From the NCBI RefSeq assembly GCF_022113815.1, contig NZ_SGOM01000003.1, positions 186,001 to 250,000 of the forward strand: 64,000 bases of DNA, in the 5' to 3' direction. How positions within the stretch are numbered: position 1 is the stretch's first letter; the number at the start of each line of letters is the position of its first letter. The DNA is from Vibrio cincinnatiensis (GTDB lineage Bacteria; Pseudomonadota; Gammaproteobacteria; Enterobacterales; Vibrionaceae). Positions 25,819 through 35,539 of this stretch are shown piece after piece. Under the pieces are notes generated by a model. That model was given only the letters and a program-made list of their open reading frames with translations. It was not told the DNA's origin and searched no databases. The position numbers and the translations under genes were made by a program.

Positions 25819-27785
25819 TGTCGGATGCTTTATTAAAAATTGTCAATGTTTCTCGCCATTTTACTTCTGGTGATGAAACACTCACCGTCTTAAAAGAGGT
25901 CGATCTTACTATTGCTCGAGGTGAAATGGTTGCCATCGTTGGCGCTTCAGGCTCGGGCAAATCCACCTTAATGAATATCTTAGGTTGCTTAGATACTCCA
26001 AGTTGTGGTGAGTATTGGATCAACGGACAAAACACCTCACAACTGAATGCTGATCAACTGGCTCAGCTCCGCCGTGAATATTTTGGTTTTATTTTTCAAC
26101 GCTACCACCTGTTAGGGGATTTAGATGCATTAGGGAATGTCGAAGTCCCTGCTATTTATGCAGGTTACGATAAGCATTCTCGCCATGAAAGAGCACGCAA
26201 ACTGCTTGATCGATTAGGGCTAGCTGACAGGCTTGATCACAAGCCGAATCAATTAAGTGGCGGACAGCAGCAACGTGTCTCGGTTGCCAGAGCCCTCGTT
26301 AATGGTGGAGATGTTATTCTTGCCGATGAACCAACAGGTGCACTTGACAGTAAAAGTGGTTCAGAAATGATGCAACTGCTACAAGAGCTACATAGCCTCG
26401 GGCATACCATCATTATTGTTACTCACGATATGCACGTGGCTCAATATGCCGATCGCATCATTGAGATCAAAGATGGTGAGATTCTCAGTGATCGTATCAA
26501 ACCATCAGCCAATGATGCACCACTCTCGCCTGTTCTTCCCGATAGCCCCCCTCCATTCAAGACGTCAACTCTTGGTCGTAGCCAAAAGTGGATCGACAAT
26601 TTTTGGGAAGCATTAAAAATGGCGCTGTTAGCCATGTCAAACCATCGGTTAAGAACCTTCTTAACCATGCTCGGGATCATTATTGGTATCGCCTCGGTAG
26701 TTTCTGTCGTAGCACTCGGAAATGGTTCACAAAAATCAATTTTAGACAGCATCGCCTCCATGGGCACCAACACGATTGATATTATGCCCGGAAGCGGCTT
26801 TGGCGATCGGCGCTCAGGACGCATTCGAACCTTAACCGCAGAAGATGCACAAGCGCTGCAATCTCTGCCGTTTATTGACAGTGTCACCCCTACCGTCAAT
26901 AGTTCAGCCACCATCAAATTTAGTAATCAATCCGTCACTGCTTCCATACAAGGGGTTGGGCCAGATTTTTTCCGGGTCCGTGGCTATGAACTCGCCAAAG
27001 GACAATATTGGGACCAATCCAGTGTTGATAACTTAGCCCAAGAAGCCGTTATAGATAACAATACATTAACGGCCCTTTTTGCTAATGAGAACCCGATTGG
27101 TAAAGTCATTTTTGCAGGTAAACTCCCTATCCGAATTATTGGCGTGACCTCGGCCAAAGAGAGTGCATTTGGAAATAATGATGCCCTCAATATATGGGTT
27201 CCTTACAGTACGATTAACGCGCGGATGATGCGGCAAAATCACCTTAATCGAATTTCTGTGCGTGTCGATGACAATATTCCAAGTGATGCGGCTGAGCAGG
27301 CCATTATCTCTTTATTAACCATGCGCCACGGTATTCAAGATTTTTTCACCATTAACACGGATACTATTCAGCAAAATATACAAAAAACAACGGCCACCAT
27401 GACCTTACTCATTTCCGCCATCGCCGTCATTTCATTAATTGTTGGTGGAATTGGCGTAATGAATATTATGCTAGTTTCGGTTACTGAACGAACCCGAGAA
27501 ATAGGGGTTCGTATGGCTGTCGGCGCAAGACAGCACGACATTTTACGTCAATTCCTCATCGAAGCTGTGCTTGTTTGTCTTTGCGGTGGCATTATCGGAA
27601 TTGCCCTCGCCTATTTAATCGGAATCGGTTTTTCCTCTTTCGGCAGTAGTTTTACCATGATCTATTCTAGCTCCTCGATCATCTCCGCATTTTTGTGCTC
27701 AACATTAATTGGCGTTTTATTTGGCTATCTTCCTGCAAAAAATGCCGCTCAGTTAAACCCTATTGATGCACTTGCACGGGAGTAA
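25818..27785 (+). CDS. macB: MacB-like ABC exporter (ATPase plus FtsX-type membrane domain)
   Basis: 655 residues. N-terminal ATPase (1-235): Walker [10 protein letters not shown], signature [15 protein letters not shown], Walker [14 protein letters not shown] and H-loop IVTHD. A linker leads to the first membrane helix ([20 protein letters not shown]), a large periplasmic domain (about 310-530) and three C-terminal helices of the FtsX/MacB fold ([20 protein letters not shown]). It drives periplasmic substrates through the adaptor and outer-membrane channel. Start overlaps macA by one base, and the outer-membrane gene follows three bases after the stop. Confidence 0.93.
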   Translation: MSDALLKIVNVSRHFTSGDETLTVLKEVDLTIARGEMVAIVGASGSGKSTLMNILGCLDTPSCGEYWINGQNTSQLNADQLAQLRREYFGFIFQRYHLLGDLDALGNVEVPAIYAGYDKHSRHERARKLLDRLGLADRLDHKPNQLSGGQQQRVSVARALVNGGDVILADEPTGALDSKSGSEMMQLLQELHSLGHTIIIVTHDMHVAQYADRIIEIKDGEILSDRIKPSANDAPLSPVLPDSPPPFKTSTLGRSQKWIDNFWEALKMALLAMSNHRLRTFLTMLGIIIGIASVVSVVALGNGSQKSILDSIASMGTNTIDIMPGSGFGDRRSGRIRTLTAEDAQALQSLPFIDSVTPTVNSSATIKFSNQSVTASIQGVGPDFFRVRGYELAKGQYWDQSSVDNLAQEAVIDNNTLTALFANENPIGKVIFAGKLPIRIIGVTSAKESAFGNNDALNIWVPYSTINARMMRQNHLNRISVRVDDNIPSDAAEQAIISLLTMRHGIQDFFTINTDTIQQNIQKTTATMTLLISAIAVISLIVGGIGVMNIMLVSVTERTREIGVRMAVGARQHDILRQFLIEAVLVCLCGGIIGIALAYLIGIGFSSFGSSFTMIYSSSSIISAFLCSTLIGVLFGYLPAKNAAQLNPIDALARE

Positions 27786-27788
27786 AAT

Positions 27789-29171
27789 ATGTTACCTTCG
27801 AGTCAATATTCCAGCTTAGCTTTGTCCATGTTGTTACTGTTTGGCTGTTCAACTCAATATGAAGCAGTAGAGCCTTCTGTTTTTATTGCTGCAGACTGGC
27901 ATACGCCTCAACAAGAGACGAGTAAGCTGTGGGAAAGCCAATGGTGGAAGAGCTTTCAAGATCCTAAGCTTAACCAGTTAGTTGAACGTGTTTTGTCCAG
28001 CAACCATGACCTTGCACAGGCCACACTCACCTTAAAACAAGCTCGCTTAAACGCTGATTTAGACATGGATCAGCGGATTCCCGATCTCTCCGCGGGCGCA
28101 TCAGGCAGTCGTTCAAAAGATCTCAACCATGGAGAAACATCTAAAAACTATCAGGCTAAAATCAGCATCAGTTATGAACTTGACTTATGGGGTAAGCTTT
28201 CAGCTACGATCGATGAAAGTCAGTGGAGTGCCCTAGCTACGCAACAAGAACGAGAAGCCACAGCACAAAGTTTAGTGGCGACTACCGCTCAACTCTATTG
28301 GCAGATTGGCTATTTAAAACAACGAATAAGCCTAAGTCAGCAAGATATTGACAACGCAGTGCAAACTCTCAGTCTTGCTCAAAGCCAATATGCCCATGGT
28401 GCAACCTCACGCTTGACCGTATTAGAAGCCAAACGCTCACTGGCTGGATTGGAAGCGGCACACCGTGATTACCAACAACAATATCGACAAGCCAGTAATG
28501 CCTTAGCTATTTTGTTTGAGCAGACCCCAGACCAAACCGATATTGAGATCGATCAACTGCCAGACCAAGACTTACCCTCGATTTCAGCAGGGATACCCGC
28601 TGAGGTTTTGGGTCGAAGACCTGATGTCAAACAAGCGTTGTATCAACTCCAAGCTTCTCTTGCAGCCAAGGAAAGTACTCGCCGCAGTTATTTCCCCGCA
28701 CTCACACTGACAGGAGCTTTGGGTGGATCATCCACTGAGCTAAAAAAACTTCTGAGCGATCCCATAGGAACTTTAGGGGCCGATCTAACTCTGCCGTTTT
28801 TAAATTGGAATGAAATGCAGCTAAAGCGTGATATTGCACAAGTACAGTATGAATCGGCCGTTATCACTTATAGAAAAACCTTGTATGCCGCCTTTCAGGA
28901 TGTGGATAACGCCTTATCTGCCCGAGAGAATTACCAATATCAAGCAGAAAAATTAGCACAGCAGTGGCAAAGTGCCGCTGAAGCGACTCGAATATATCAA
29001 AGCCAATATCAACATGGGGCAATAGAAATTAAAACGCTACTGGATGCCCAAGAAAACGAACGTAATGCTCGCGCGGCTTTATTGGAAAATCATTATCAAC
29101 AACTGGTGACCCTAAGTACCCTTTATCGGAGCCTAGGAGGTGAGGTGATCCTCAGCGAAGCAGGAAGTTAA
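27789..29171 (+). CDS. TolC/NodT-like outer-membrane efflux lipoprotein
   Basis: 460 residues. A lipoprotein signal ends at LLLFGC with Cys20 as lipidation site. The body has two outer-membrane efflux repeats: QWWKSFQDPKLNQLVERVLS, SISYELDLWGKLSATIDESQ, then IPAEVLGRRPDVKQALYQL and DLTLPFLNWNEMQLKRDIAQ, typical of the NodT branch. GGAG precedes the ATG. Having its own channel sets this MacAB operon apart from enteric macAB, which relies on TolC, and is like PvdRT-OpmQ of Pseudomonas. Confidence 0.9.
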   Translation: MLPSSQYSSLALSMLLLFGCSTQYEAVEPSVFIAADWHTPQQETSKLWESQWWKSFQDPKLNQLVERVLSSNHDLAQATLTLKQARLNADLDMDQRIPDLSAGASGSRSKDLNHGETSKNYQAKISISYELDLWGKLSATIDESQWSALATQQEREATAQSLVATTAQLYWQIGYLKQRISLSQQDIDNAVQTLSLAQSQYAHGATSRLTVLEAKRSLAGLEAAHRDYQQQYRQASNALAILFEQTPDQTDIEIDQLPDQDLPSISAGIPAEVLGRRPDVKQALYQLQASLAAKESTRRSYFPALTLTGALGGSSTELKKLLSDPIGTLGADLTLPFLNWNEMQLKRDIAQVQYESAVITYRKTLYAAFQDVDNALSARENYQYQAEKLAQQWQSAAEATRIYQSQYQHGAIEIKTLLDAQENERNARAALLENHYQQLVTLSTLYRSLGGEVILSEAGS

Positions 29172-29211
29172 CCATCTTTGCCCAAGCCAATATCATGGCT
29201 TGGGCGCAGTA

Positions 29212-29571
29212 TTACCCAGTATAGACACACCCTGCTGTACAGGTCTCTTTAATTTCTACTTTACTTAATAAAGGCAGGTTGGGTTTCAATTGTTGCCAAA
29301 TCCACTTTGCTAGCACTTCACTGGTTGGGTTTTCTAACCCTTCAATATCATTTAAATAATAGTGATCCAGACGTTCATAAATCGGCTTAAATGTCGCTTT
29401 AATTTCTGCAAAATCGACTAACCACCCAGTATGAGGATCCACCTCACCTTCGACATAGAGTCGAACTAAGAAAGAGTGCCCATGCAAACGACCACATTTA
29501 TGCCCTTCTGGTACATGTGGTAGACGGTGGGCGGCCTCAAACATAAACTCTTTATAAATTTCGGTTTTCAT
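29212..29571 (-). CDS. queD: QueD, 6-carboxy-tetrahydropterin synthase
   Basis: 119 residues, typical length. It turns dihydroneopterin triphosphate into 6-carboxytetrahydropterin in queuosine synthesis. Zinc His residues: [10 protein letters not shown] and RLHGHSF; the catalytic Cys lies in [11 protein letters not shown], and [12 protein letters not shown] and [13 protein letters not shown] are family features. Single gene convergent with the exporter operon; only 40 bases separate the stops. No preQ1 riboswitch was seen upstream. Confidence 0.93.
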   Translation of the reverse strand: MKTEIYKEFMFEAAHRLPHVPEGHKCGRLHGHSFLVRLYVEGEVDPHTGWLVDFAEIKATFKPIYERLDHYYLNDIEGLENPTSEVLAKWIWQQLKPNLPLLSKVEIKETCTAGCVYTG

Positions 29572-29823
29572 CTCACTACTCGGGCTTTGAAAAGAGAGGC
29601 AATACTACGGAATCTACTCAACGGAGACAAGAGCCATAATCCAGCCCAATCTGTACGCTAAACTCAGATATTCGCGCCAATTTCACCCAATGGTTCCAAC
29701 AATTGGCGTCATTACTCAACCAATTTACGCTTTCGGACAAGAATTGAGCGGTGAAATGATATTAAAGGTTGATGCGGAAAAATTGACAGGTAATATGTGC
29801 CATTGAATCTGTAAAATTTAATC
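29572..29823. other. Divergent region between queD and the asnS leader
   Basis: Holds the promoters of queD (minus) and asnS (plus). TTGACA at 29783-29788 is a possible -35 for asnS, but no good -10 is found at normal spacing. A 16-codon frame at 29756-29806 begins ATGATATTAAAG; it has only one Asn codon, so it does not look like a classical attenuation peptide. Confidence 0.35.
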
Positions 29824-29886
29824 CAACCCAATGTTTAGCCTATTTTTAAACAAAAAATACCGTGAATGAACATTGGGTTGAATTTT
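29824..29886 (+). promoter_or_regulatory. Terminator-like leader hairpin before asnS
   Basis: CAACCCAATGTT (29824-29835) and AACATTGGGTTG (29869-29880) are perfect 12-base arms, followed by AATTTTTA. The loop itself holds a second A/T stem (TATTTTT with AAAAATA). It ends about 30 bases before the asnS ATG, downstream of the likely promoter, so it could attenuate asnS transcription. Confidence 0.55.
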
Positions 29887-29911
29887 TACCTCAATGGAGA
29901 CTATAACAAAC

Positions 29912-31312
29912 ATGACTTACGCGCCTGTAAAAGACGTATTAAGCGGTAAGCTTGCAGTAGACAGTGAAGTCACTGTTCGCGGCTGGATCCGTACACGTCG
30001 TGATTCCAAAGCTGGAATCTCTTTCCTTGCCATATATGACGGCTCTTGTTTCGACCCGATTCAGGCCGTGGTCCCGAATAATCTCAATAATTATCAAGAT
30101 GAAGTCTTAAAACTGACCACTGGATGCTCTGTTGAAATTACCGGTACTGTGGTGGAATCCCCAGCTAGCGGGCAAGATTTCGAGCTCGCGGCTACCCATG
30201 TAAAAGTGGTAGGTTGGGTTGAAGATGCTGAAACTTATCCAATGGCAAAGACTCGTCATTCCATTGAATATTTACGAGAAGTCGCCCACCTCCGTCCACG
30301 CACCAACGTAATTGGTGCTGTAGCTCGCGTGCGTAACTGCCTTGCTCAAGCCATTCATCGTTTCTACCACGAACAAGGTTATTACTGGGTTTCTGCTCCC
30401 TTGATCACTGCATCTGATGCGGAAGGGGCTGGGGAAATGTTCCGAGTTTCTACACTAGACATGGCCAACTTGCCACGTAAAGACAATGGCGACATCGACT
30501 TTAGCGAAGACTTCTTCGGCAAAGAGACCTTTTTAACGGTATCAGGCCAGCTCAACGCGGAAGCTTACGCTTGTGCCTTAAGCAAAGTGTATACCTTTGG
30601 CCCGACATTCCGCGCAGAAAATTCAAACACCAGCCGCCACTTAGCAGAGTTTTGGATGGTTGAACCGGAAGTGGCGTTTGCGGATCTCAATGATGTGGCT
30701 CAACTGGCAGAAGATATGCTCAAATATGTCTTTAATGCCGTATTAACCGAACGTCGTGACGACCTTGAGTTTTTTGCTTCTCGTATCGATAAAGAAGCCA
30801 TCACACGTTTAGAACAATTTGTTCAATCAGATTTTGCCCAAGTTGACTATACCGATGCGATTACTATTCTGCTCGATTCTGGTCGTAAGTTTGAATTTGA
30901 TGTGGAATGGGGTATCGACCTTTCTTCTGAACATGAGCGTTACTTGGCTGAAGAACACTTTAAAGCGCCCGTTATTGTGAAAAATTATCCAAAAGACATT
31001 AAAGCCTTCTATATGCGCCTTAATGAAGATGGTAAAACTGTCGCGGCAATGGATGTTTTGGCCCCAGGTATTGGTGAAATCATTGGTGGTTCACAACGTG
31101 AAGAGCGTTTAGACGTACTTGATGCACGCATGATTGAGATGGGTATCGACCCTGAACATATGAGCTGGTATCGTGATTTACGTCGCTATGGTACCGTACC
31201 TCATGCAGGGTTTGGTCTTGGTTTCGAACGTCTCGTTTCTTATGTTACTGGCATGGGTAACGTGAGAGATGTCATCCCATTCCCTCGCACACCACGTAGT
31301 GCTAACTTCTAA
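29912..31312 (+). CDS. asnS: Asparaginyl-tRNA synthetase
   Basis: 466 residues, the same as E. coli AsnS, from the ATG at 29912 (an ATG at 29894 lies within the GGAG ribosome site). It charges tRNA-Asn. N-terminal OB-fold anticodon domain ([20 protein letters not shown]), class II motif 2 [20 protein letters not shown] and motif 3 [15 protein letters not shown]. The Asn rather than Asp identity rests on overall resemblance to AsnS. A leader hairpin precedes it and a strong terminator follows. Confidence 0.96.
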   Translation: MTYAPVKDVLSGKLAVDSEVTVRGWIRTRRDSKAGISFLAIYDGSCFDPIQAVVPNNLNNYQDEVLKLTTGCSVEITGTVVESPASGQDFELAATHVKVVGWVEDAETYPMAKTRHSIEYLREVAHLRPRTNVIGAVARVRNCLAQAIHRFYHEQGYYWVSAPLITASDAEGAGEMFRVSTLDMANLPRKDNGDIDFSEDFFGKETFLTVSGQLNAEAYACALSKVYTFGPTFRAENSNTSRHLAEFWMVEPEVAFADLNDVAQLAEDMLKYVFNAVLTERRDDLEFFASRIDKEAITRLEQFVQSDFAQVDYTDAITILLDSGRKFEFDVEWGIDLSSEHERYLAEEHFKAPVIVKNYPKDIKAFYMRLNEDGKTVAAMDVLAPGIGEIIGGSQREERLDVLDARMIEMGIDPEHMSWYRDLRRYGTVPHAGFGLGFERLVSYVTGMGNVRDVIPFPRTPRSANF

Positions 31313-31323
31313 ACCATCTGTGT

Positions 31324-31355
31324 AAAAAAACCTTCGCTAAGCGAAGGTTTTTTTT
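31324..31355 (+). terminator. Intrinsic terminator after asnS
   Basis: CCTTCGCT and AGCGAAGG form an 8-base stem extended by A/T pairs on the outside, followed by eight T. It works in the plus direction just after the asnS stop. Confidence 0.9.
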
Positions 31356-31450
31356 CATTTTCCACCGGACTATGGTTGTCACTGCGCAACCAGAAAGGTA
31401 TAAATAGCTGAAATCAATCTTCTCACCTTAACTTTACATGGATGAATATT

Positions 31451-32641
31451 ATGTTTGAAAAAGTTGTCGCAGCCCCTGCTGACCCTATTCTTGGTTTGAC
31501 GGAAGAGTTTAAAAATGATCCTCGAAAAGAGAAAATCAATTTGGGTGTGGGCATCTACAAGAATGAAGCGGGTGAAACCCCTGTTCTTGCGACAGTAAAA
31601 AAAGCCGAAGCCGCACTGCTTGAATCAGAAAAGACAAAGTCTTATCTGACTATTGAAGGAACCGCCGAGTACGGGCTTGCTGTACAAAAACTTTTATTTG
31701 GTGATCAATCAACAATCGTCAATGAAAAATTAGCGAAAACGGCTCAAGCTCCTGGTGGTACAGGTGCACTACGTGTCGCCGGTGAATTCATTAAACGTCA
31801 GTTAGGTGATGTTAAAGTTTGGATCAGCAACCCAACATGGGCGAACCACCATGGCGTATTTAATGCTGCTGGGTTAGAAACCGTTCAATACACTTACTAC
31901 AACGCAGCAGCCAAAGATAAAGACTTTGCAGCGATGGTTTCTGACCTTCAGCAAGCAAACACAGGTGATGTTGTCCTATTTCACGGTTGCTGTCACAACC
32001 CAACGGGCATCGATCCAACATTAGAAGAATGGGAAGTGTTGGCAAAATTAGTAGCAGACAAAGGCCTATTACCACTGTTTGACTTTGCTTATCAAGGTTT
32101 TGCAAAAGGGGTGGAAGAAGATGCAGCTGGGCTGCGAATTTTTGCGCAACATAATCAAGAAATTTTAGTGGCCAGCTCTTTCTCAAAAAACTTTGGCCTG
32201 TATAACGAACGAGTGGGTGCTTTCACCTTAGTTGCGGGTTCAACGGCAGTTGCAGAAACGGCATTTTCCCAAGTAAAAGCCATCATCCGCTCTATCTACT
32301 CCAACCCTCCTGCACACGGTGCGGCAGTGGTAACTTATATCCTCAACAACGCAGAACTTCGTGCGGAGTGGGAAGCGGAAGTGGCAGAAATGCGTGAACG
32401 TATTCAAGAAATGCGCGAACTCTTTGTTACTACCCTTAAAGAAATAGGGGTAGCGGCTGACTTTAGCTTTATTGAACGTCAAAATGGTATGTTCTCATTC
32501 TCAGGCCTAAGCAAAGAACAAGTACAGCGCTTAAAAGAAGAACTGGCTATCTATATTGTAGGCTCTGGCCGTATCAGTGTTGCTGGTATGACAAAATCAA
32601 ATATGTCACCACTGTGTAATGGAATTAAAGCGGTATTATAA
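31451..32641 (+). CDS. aspC: Aspartate/aromatic aminotransferase
   Basis: 396 residues from the ATG at 31451, matching the MFE start of E. coli AspC; an ATG at 31442 is less likely. PLP enzyme, class I fold. It interconverts aspartate/2-oxoglutarate and oxaloacetate/glutamate, often with aromatic substrates too. Motifs: [52 protein letters not shown] and the PLP-lysine region [17 protein letters not shown]. AspC and TyrB are hard to separate from sequence; the resemblance to AspC is closer. Confidence 0.92.
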   Translation: MFEKVVAAPADPILGLTEEFKNDPRKEKINLGVGIYKNEAGETPVLATVKKAEAALLESEKTKSYLTIEGTAEYGLAVQKLLFGDQSTIVNEKLAKTAQAPGGTGALRVAGEFIKRQLGDVKVWISNPTWANHHGVFNAAGLETVQYTYYNAAAKDKDFAAMVSDLQQANTGDVVLFHGCCHNPTGIDPTLEEWEVLAKLVADKGLLPLFDFAYQGFAKGVEEDAAGLRIFAQHNQEILVASSFSKNFGLYNERVGAFTLVAGSTAVAETAFSQVKAIIRSIYSNPPAHGAAVVTYILNNAELRAEWEAEVAEMRERIQEMRELFVTTLKEIGVAADFSFIERQNGMFSFSGLSKEQVQRLKEELAIYIVGSGRISVAGMTKSNMSPLCNGIKAVL

Positions 32642-32663
32642 CGGCTTCTCTCCTTCCTTGATG

Positions 32664-32692
32664 AAAGAGTTGGCTTCGCCAGCTCTTTTTTT
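32664..32692 (+). terminator. Intrinsic terminator after aspC
   Basis: AAAGAGTTGGC pairs with GCCAGCTCTTT (one T-G wobble) around TTC, followed by more T. It sits 23 bases after the aspC stop. Confidence 0.88.
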
Positions 32693-32882
32693 CTTTCTCA
32701 TTTTATCTATCACCATTGAATAGATAAAAGCATAAGTAAAATTGGGGATGCTCAGCGTAATAAACTAAAATCGTGTAGTATGTAGGGCTTAGACTACTCA
32801 ATACGTCACCTTCTGACCAATTCAACCTTGGCTAAGGTTGGTTTATTCTACTCCCTTTCTCAGAAAACACAGGAGCCACTTA

Positions 32883-34772
32883 ATGGAAGCCGAATTACTA
32901 GAAATAAAAAACTTCCTCTCTCAATATCCTCCTTTTAATGAGCTTCCTGAAAATATATTGGAAGATATTGCCCATCACGTAGAAATTGCCTACTTCCGAC
33001 AAGATACTCCAATCATCCATGCGGGCGACCACATTCAAGATCTGTACATGATAAGGAGTGGGGTTGTTGAAATTTATCGACGCAAGGGCGAACTGTATAA
33101 CCGAATCACCGAAGGTGGCCTGTTTGGACAAATGGGGCTACTAACCAATAACAAGGTCAGCTTCCCCGTTACAGCAATTGAAGATACGTTAATCTATTGC
33201 ATTCCTGAAGCTGTCTTTCAACAACTCTATGATGAATATGATACGTTTGCCGATTATGTTGAAGTTCAAGATAATGCACGTTTGCGCCAAGCCATTTCGA
33301 ATACGGCTGAACAAAATGATTTAACCACTGCCAAGGTCAAACGATTATTGAGCCGTGAGGCACCTTTTGTTTATAACGATGCATCCATTCAAGATGCTGC
33401 CATTAAAATGTCTGAAGAAAATGTCTCATCATTGCTGATCATTGACCCGAGTATTATGCAAGATAATGATGATGACAGCAGCCCTGTAGTTGGAATCATT
33501 ACTGACCGCGATTTATGCCGACGAGTGATTGCTACCGATCTCGATCATAGCCAACCCGTCACCGAAGTGATGACCAGTGAGGTGATCTCCCTAGATCACA
33601 ATGCCTATGTTTATGAAGCCATGCTCACCATGCTGCGCTATAACGTGCACCATCTTCCAGTGCTAAAAGAAAATAATCCCATCGGTATCATAGAAATTAC
33701 CGATATTGTTCGTTATGAATCGCAAAACTCACTATTGCTCGTCAGTAGCATTTTCCAACAAAACAGTGCTGATGATTTAGCCCAACTCTCTAAACAAGTG
33801 AAAGATGCTTTCGTCCGTTTAGTGAACGAAGATGCAAACTCCCATATGGTTGGCACCGCGATGTCAACCATTGGGCGTAGTTTCAAACAACGCATTATTG
33901 AATTAGCAGAAGAAGAATTTGGCCCCGCCCCCATCCCTTATTGCTTTTTAGCATTAGGGTCAATGGGGCGAGATGAGCAGCTGATCGTCACAGATCAAGA
34001 CAATGCGATTATTTTAGATGACAGCTATGATGAAGCCTCTCACGGTGACTATTTCGCCAAACTGGCAACATTTGTCTGTGATGCATTGGATAAGTGCGGT
34101 TATAGCTACTGCACTGGCGATATCATGGCGACCAACCCCATGTGGCGAATGACTCGCCAGCAGTGGGAAGCCTGTTTTGCGGATTGGATTGATAACCCGA
34201 ACCCGAAAGCCCTGCTTAATGCTTCCATCTTTTTTGATTTAGATGGCGTCTATGGGCGCTTAAAATGGGCAGAACAGCTCAATGGCTTTATTGTTCGTCG
34301 AGCGAGACGCAACAACCGTTTTCTTGCTTGTTTAGCACGTAATGCTCTGAATCGTACACCACCACTAGGGTTCTTCAAAAATTTTGTAATGGAAAAAGAT
34401 GGTCGTCATAACAATTCGATTAACTTAAAACGTCGGGGTACCGCCCCCTTGGCTGATTTAATCCGCGTTCATGCCCTCGCCGTAGGCTCTCGTTCAAAGA
34501 ACTCTTTTGAACGGTTAGATGATGTCATTGATGCCGGGATCCTCCCCAAAGGTCGAGGGCAAGATCTGCGTGATGCATTAGAATTTATTTCGATGGTTCG
34601 TATTCGCCACCAAGCCTTCGATGTGGAGAATGATATTCAACCAGATAACAATATTGAGCCAGAGCATCTTTCTGAATTTGAGCGTCGAAATTTAAAAGAT
34701 GCGTTTCAAATATTGAGTAATGCCCAGAATTTTCTCAAATATCGTTACCAAGCCAGCAGTAATTTTAAATAA
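32883..34772 (+). CDS. cNMP-binding/CBS/DUF294 nucleotidyltransferase-like protein
   Basis: 629 residues from the ATG at 32883, which follows AGGAG. Domains in order: cyclic-nucleotide-binding-like (about 10-125), two CBS motifs (about 155-285; VVGIITDRDLCRRVI and PIGIIEITDIVRYE), a DUF294 nucleotidyltransferase-like domain (LGSMGRDEQLIVTDQDNAII, about 345-480) and a helical DUF294 C-terminal domain. Such proteins are thought to sense adenine nucleotides and may transfer nucleotidyl groups, as in GlnD-like signalling, but the target is unknown. A DnaQ-like exonuclease gene follows, a pairing common in proteobacteria, sometimes near acetate/carboxylate uptake genes. Confidence 0.87.
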   Translation: MEAELLEIKNFLSQYPPFNELPENILEDIAHHVEIAYFRQDTPIIHAGDHIQDLYMIRSGVVEIYRRKGELYNRITEGGLFGQMGLLTNNKVSFPVTAIEDTLIYCIPEAVFQQLYDEYDTFADYVEVQDNARLRQAISNTAEQNDLTTAKVKRLLSREAPFVYNDASIQDAAIKMSEENVSSLLIIDPSIMQDNDDDSSPVVGIITDRDLCRRVIATDLDHSQPVTEVMTSEVISLDHNAYVYEAMLTMLRYNVHHLPVLKENNPIGIIEITDIVRYESQNSLLLVSSIFQQNSADDLAQLSKQVKDAFVRLVNEDANSHMVGTAMSTIGRSFKQRIIELAEEEFGPAPIPYCFLALGSMGRDEQLIVTDQDNAIILDDSYDEASHGDYFAKLATFVCDALDKCGYSYCTGDIMATNPMWRMTRQQWEACFADWIDNPNPKALLNASIFFDLDGVYGRLKWAEQLNGFIVRRARRNNRFLACLARNALNRTPPLGFFKNFVMEKDGRHNNSINLKRRGTAPLADLIRVHALAVGSRSKNSFERLDDVIDAGILPKGRGQDLRDALEFISMVRIRHQAFDVENDIQPDNNIEPEHLSEFERRNLKDAFQILSNAQNFLKYRYQASSNFK

Positions 34773-34780
34773 GGGTGATC

Positions 34781-35497
34781 ATGAAACGAATTTTTCAAGC
34801 GCCCAGTATAGACTGGCCTTATAAGTATCGAGCCAAACAGACGGTCGTTCAAACACCTGTGCTACAACATTTTTATCACGCTGAGATTGCCAATGGGAAC
34901 ACCGAACTTGGTGAGATGGAGTTTGTGGCTATGGACTTTGAAACGACGGGTCTAAATGCAGATAAAGATGAAATCATCACCATTGGTTTAGTCCCCTTTA
35001 CTTTGCAGCGTATTTATCTCAACAGAGCAAAGCATTGGACCGTTCGACCTCGCCAAAAATTGGATGAAGAGTCGGTCATTATTCATGGCATTACTCATAG
35101 TGATATCATGGGAGCCCCAGATTTAAGTGACATTATTGATGACCTACTTGAGCAGTTAAGGGGCAAGGTCGTGGTCGTACATTTTCATAAGATCGAGCGT
35201 GAATTTTTGGATCACGCCTTTCGACGCCGAATTAATGAAGGAATCGAATTTCCCATCATTGATACCATGGAAATTGAAGCGCAAATACAGAAAAAAATGA
35301 CCGCAGGCCTTTGGAATAAGTTAAAAGGTAAAAAAGCCCAGTCTCTACGCTTAGGCCAAGCCCGACAGCGTTATGGCTTGCCTGCTTATCATCCTCATCA
35401 CGCTTTAACCGATGCTATTGCCACCGCTGAATTGATGCAGGCACAAATTGCGCATCATTATACACACCAGCATCCAGTGCGTTTGTTCTGGTTATAA
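34781..35497 (+). CDS. DnaQ-like DEDDh 3'-5' exonuclease
   Basis: 238 residues from the ATG at 34781 (a GTG at 34775 lies in the ribosome site AAGGGTG). Exonuclease motifs: Exo I MDFETTGLNADKDEI, Exo II HFHKIEREFLDHAF, Exo III HHALTDAIATAEL with the DEDDh His and Asp. The N-terminal 45 residues are extra to the core fold. Eight bases after the DUF294 gene and probably co-transcribed. It may trim DNA or RNA; it is not the replicative epsilon subunit, which lies next to rnhA in other genomes. Confidence 0.87.
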   Translation: MKRIFQAPSIDWPYKYRAKQTVVQTPVLQHFYHAEIANGNTELGEMEFVAMDFETTGLNADKDEIITIGLVPFTLQRIYLNRAKHWTVRPRQKLDEESVIIHGITHSDIMGAPDLSDIIDDLLEQLRGKVVVVHFHKIEREFLDHAFRRRINEGIEFPIIDTMEIEAQIQKKMTAGLWNKLKGKKAQSLRLGQARQRYGLPAYHPHHALTDAIATAELMQAQIAHHYTHQHPVRLFWL

Positions 35498-35518
35498 AAA
35501 GAGGAGCCTTGGCTCCTC
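35496..35518 (-). terminator. Terminator of the chemoreceptor gene
   Basis: GAGGAGCC and GGCTCCTC form an 8-base stem with a two-base gap (TT). Read on the minus strand it is followed by TTTTT, so it ends transcription of the chemoreceptor gene; it also lies at the end of the convergent exonuclease gene. Confidence 0.8.
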
Positions 35519-35539
35519 ACTATTACCTTTCGCTACGGT

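Noticed and set aside
29756..29806. Leader peptide for asparagine attenuation of asnS
   Set aside because: The 16-codon frame holds a single Asn codon and has no strong ribosome site, so it lacks the hallmark of classical attenuation.
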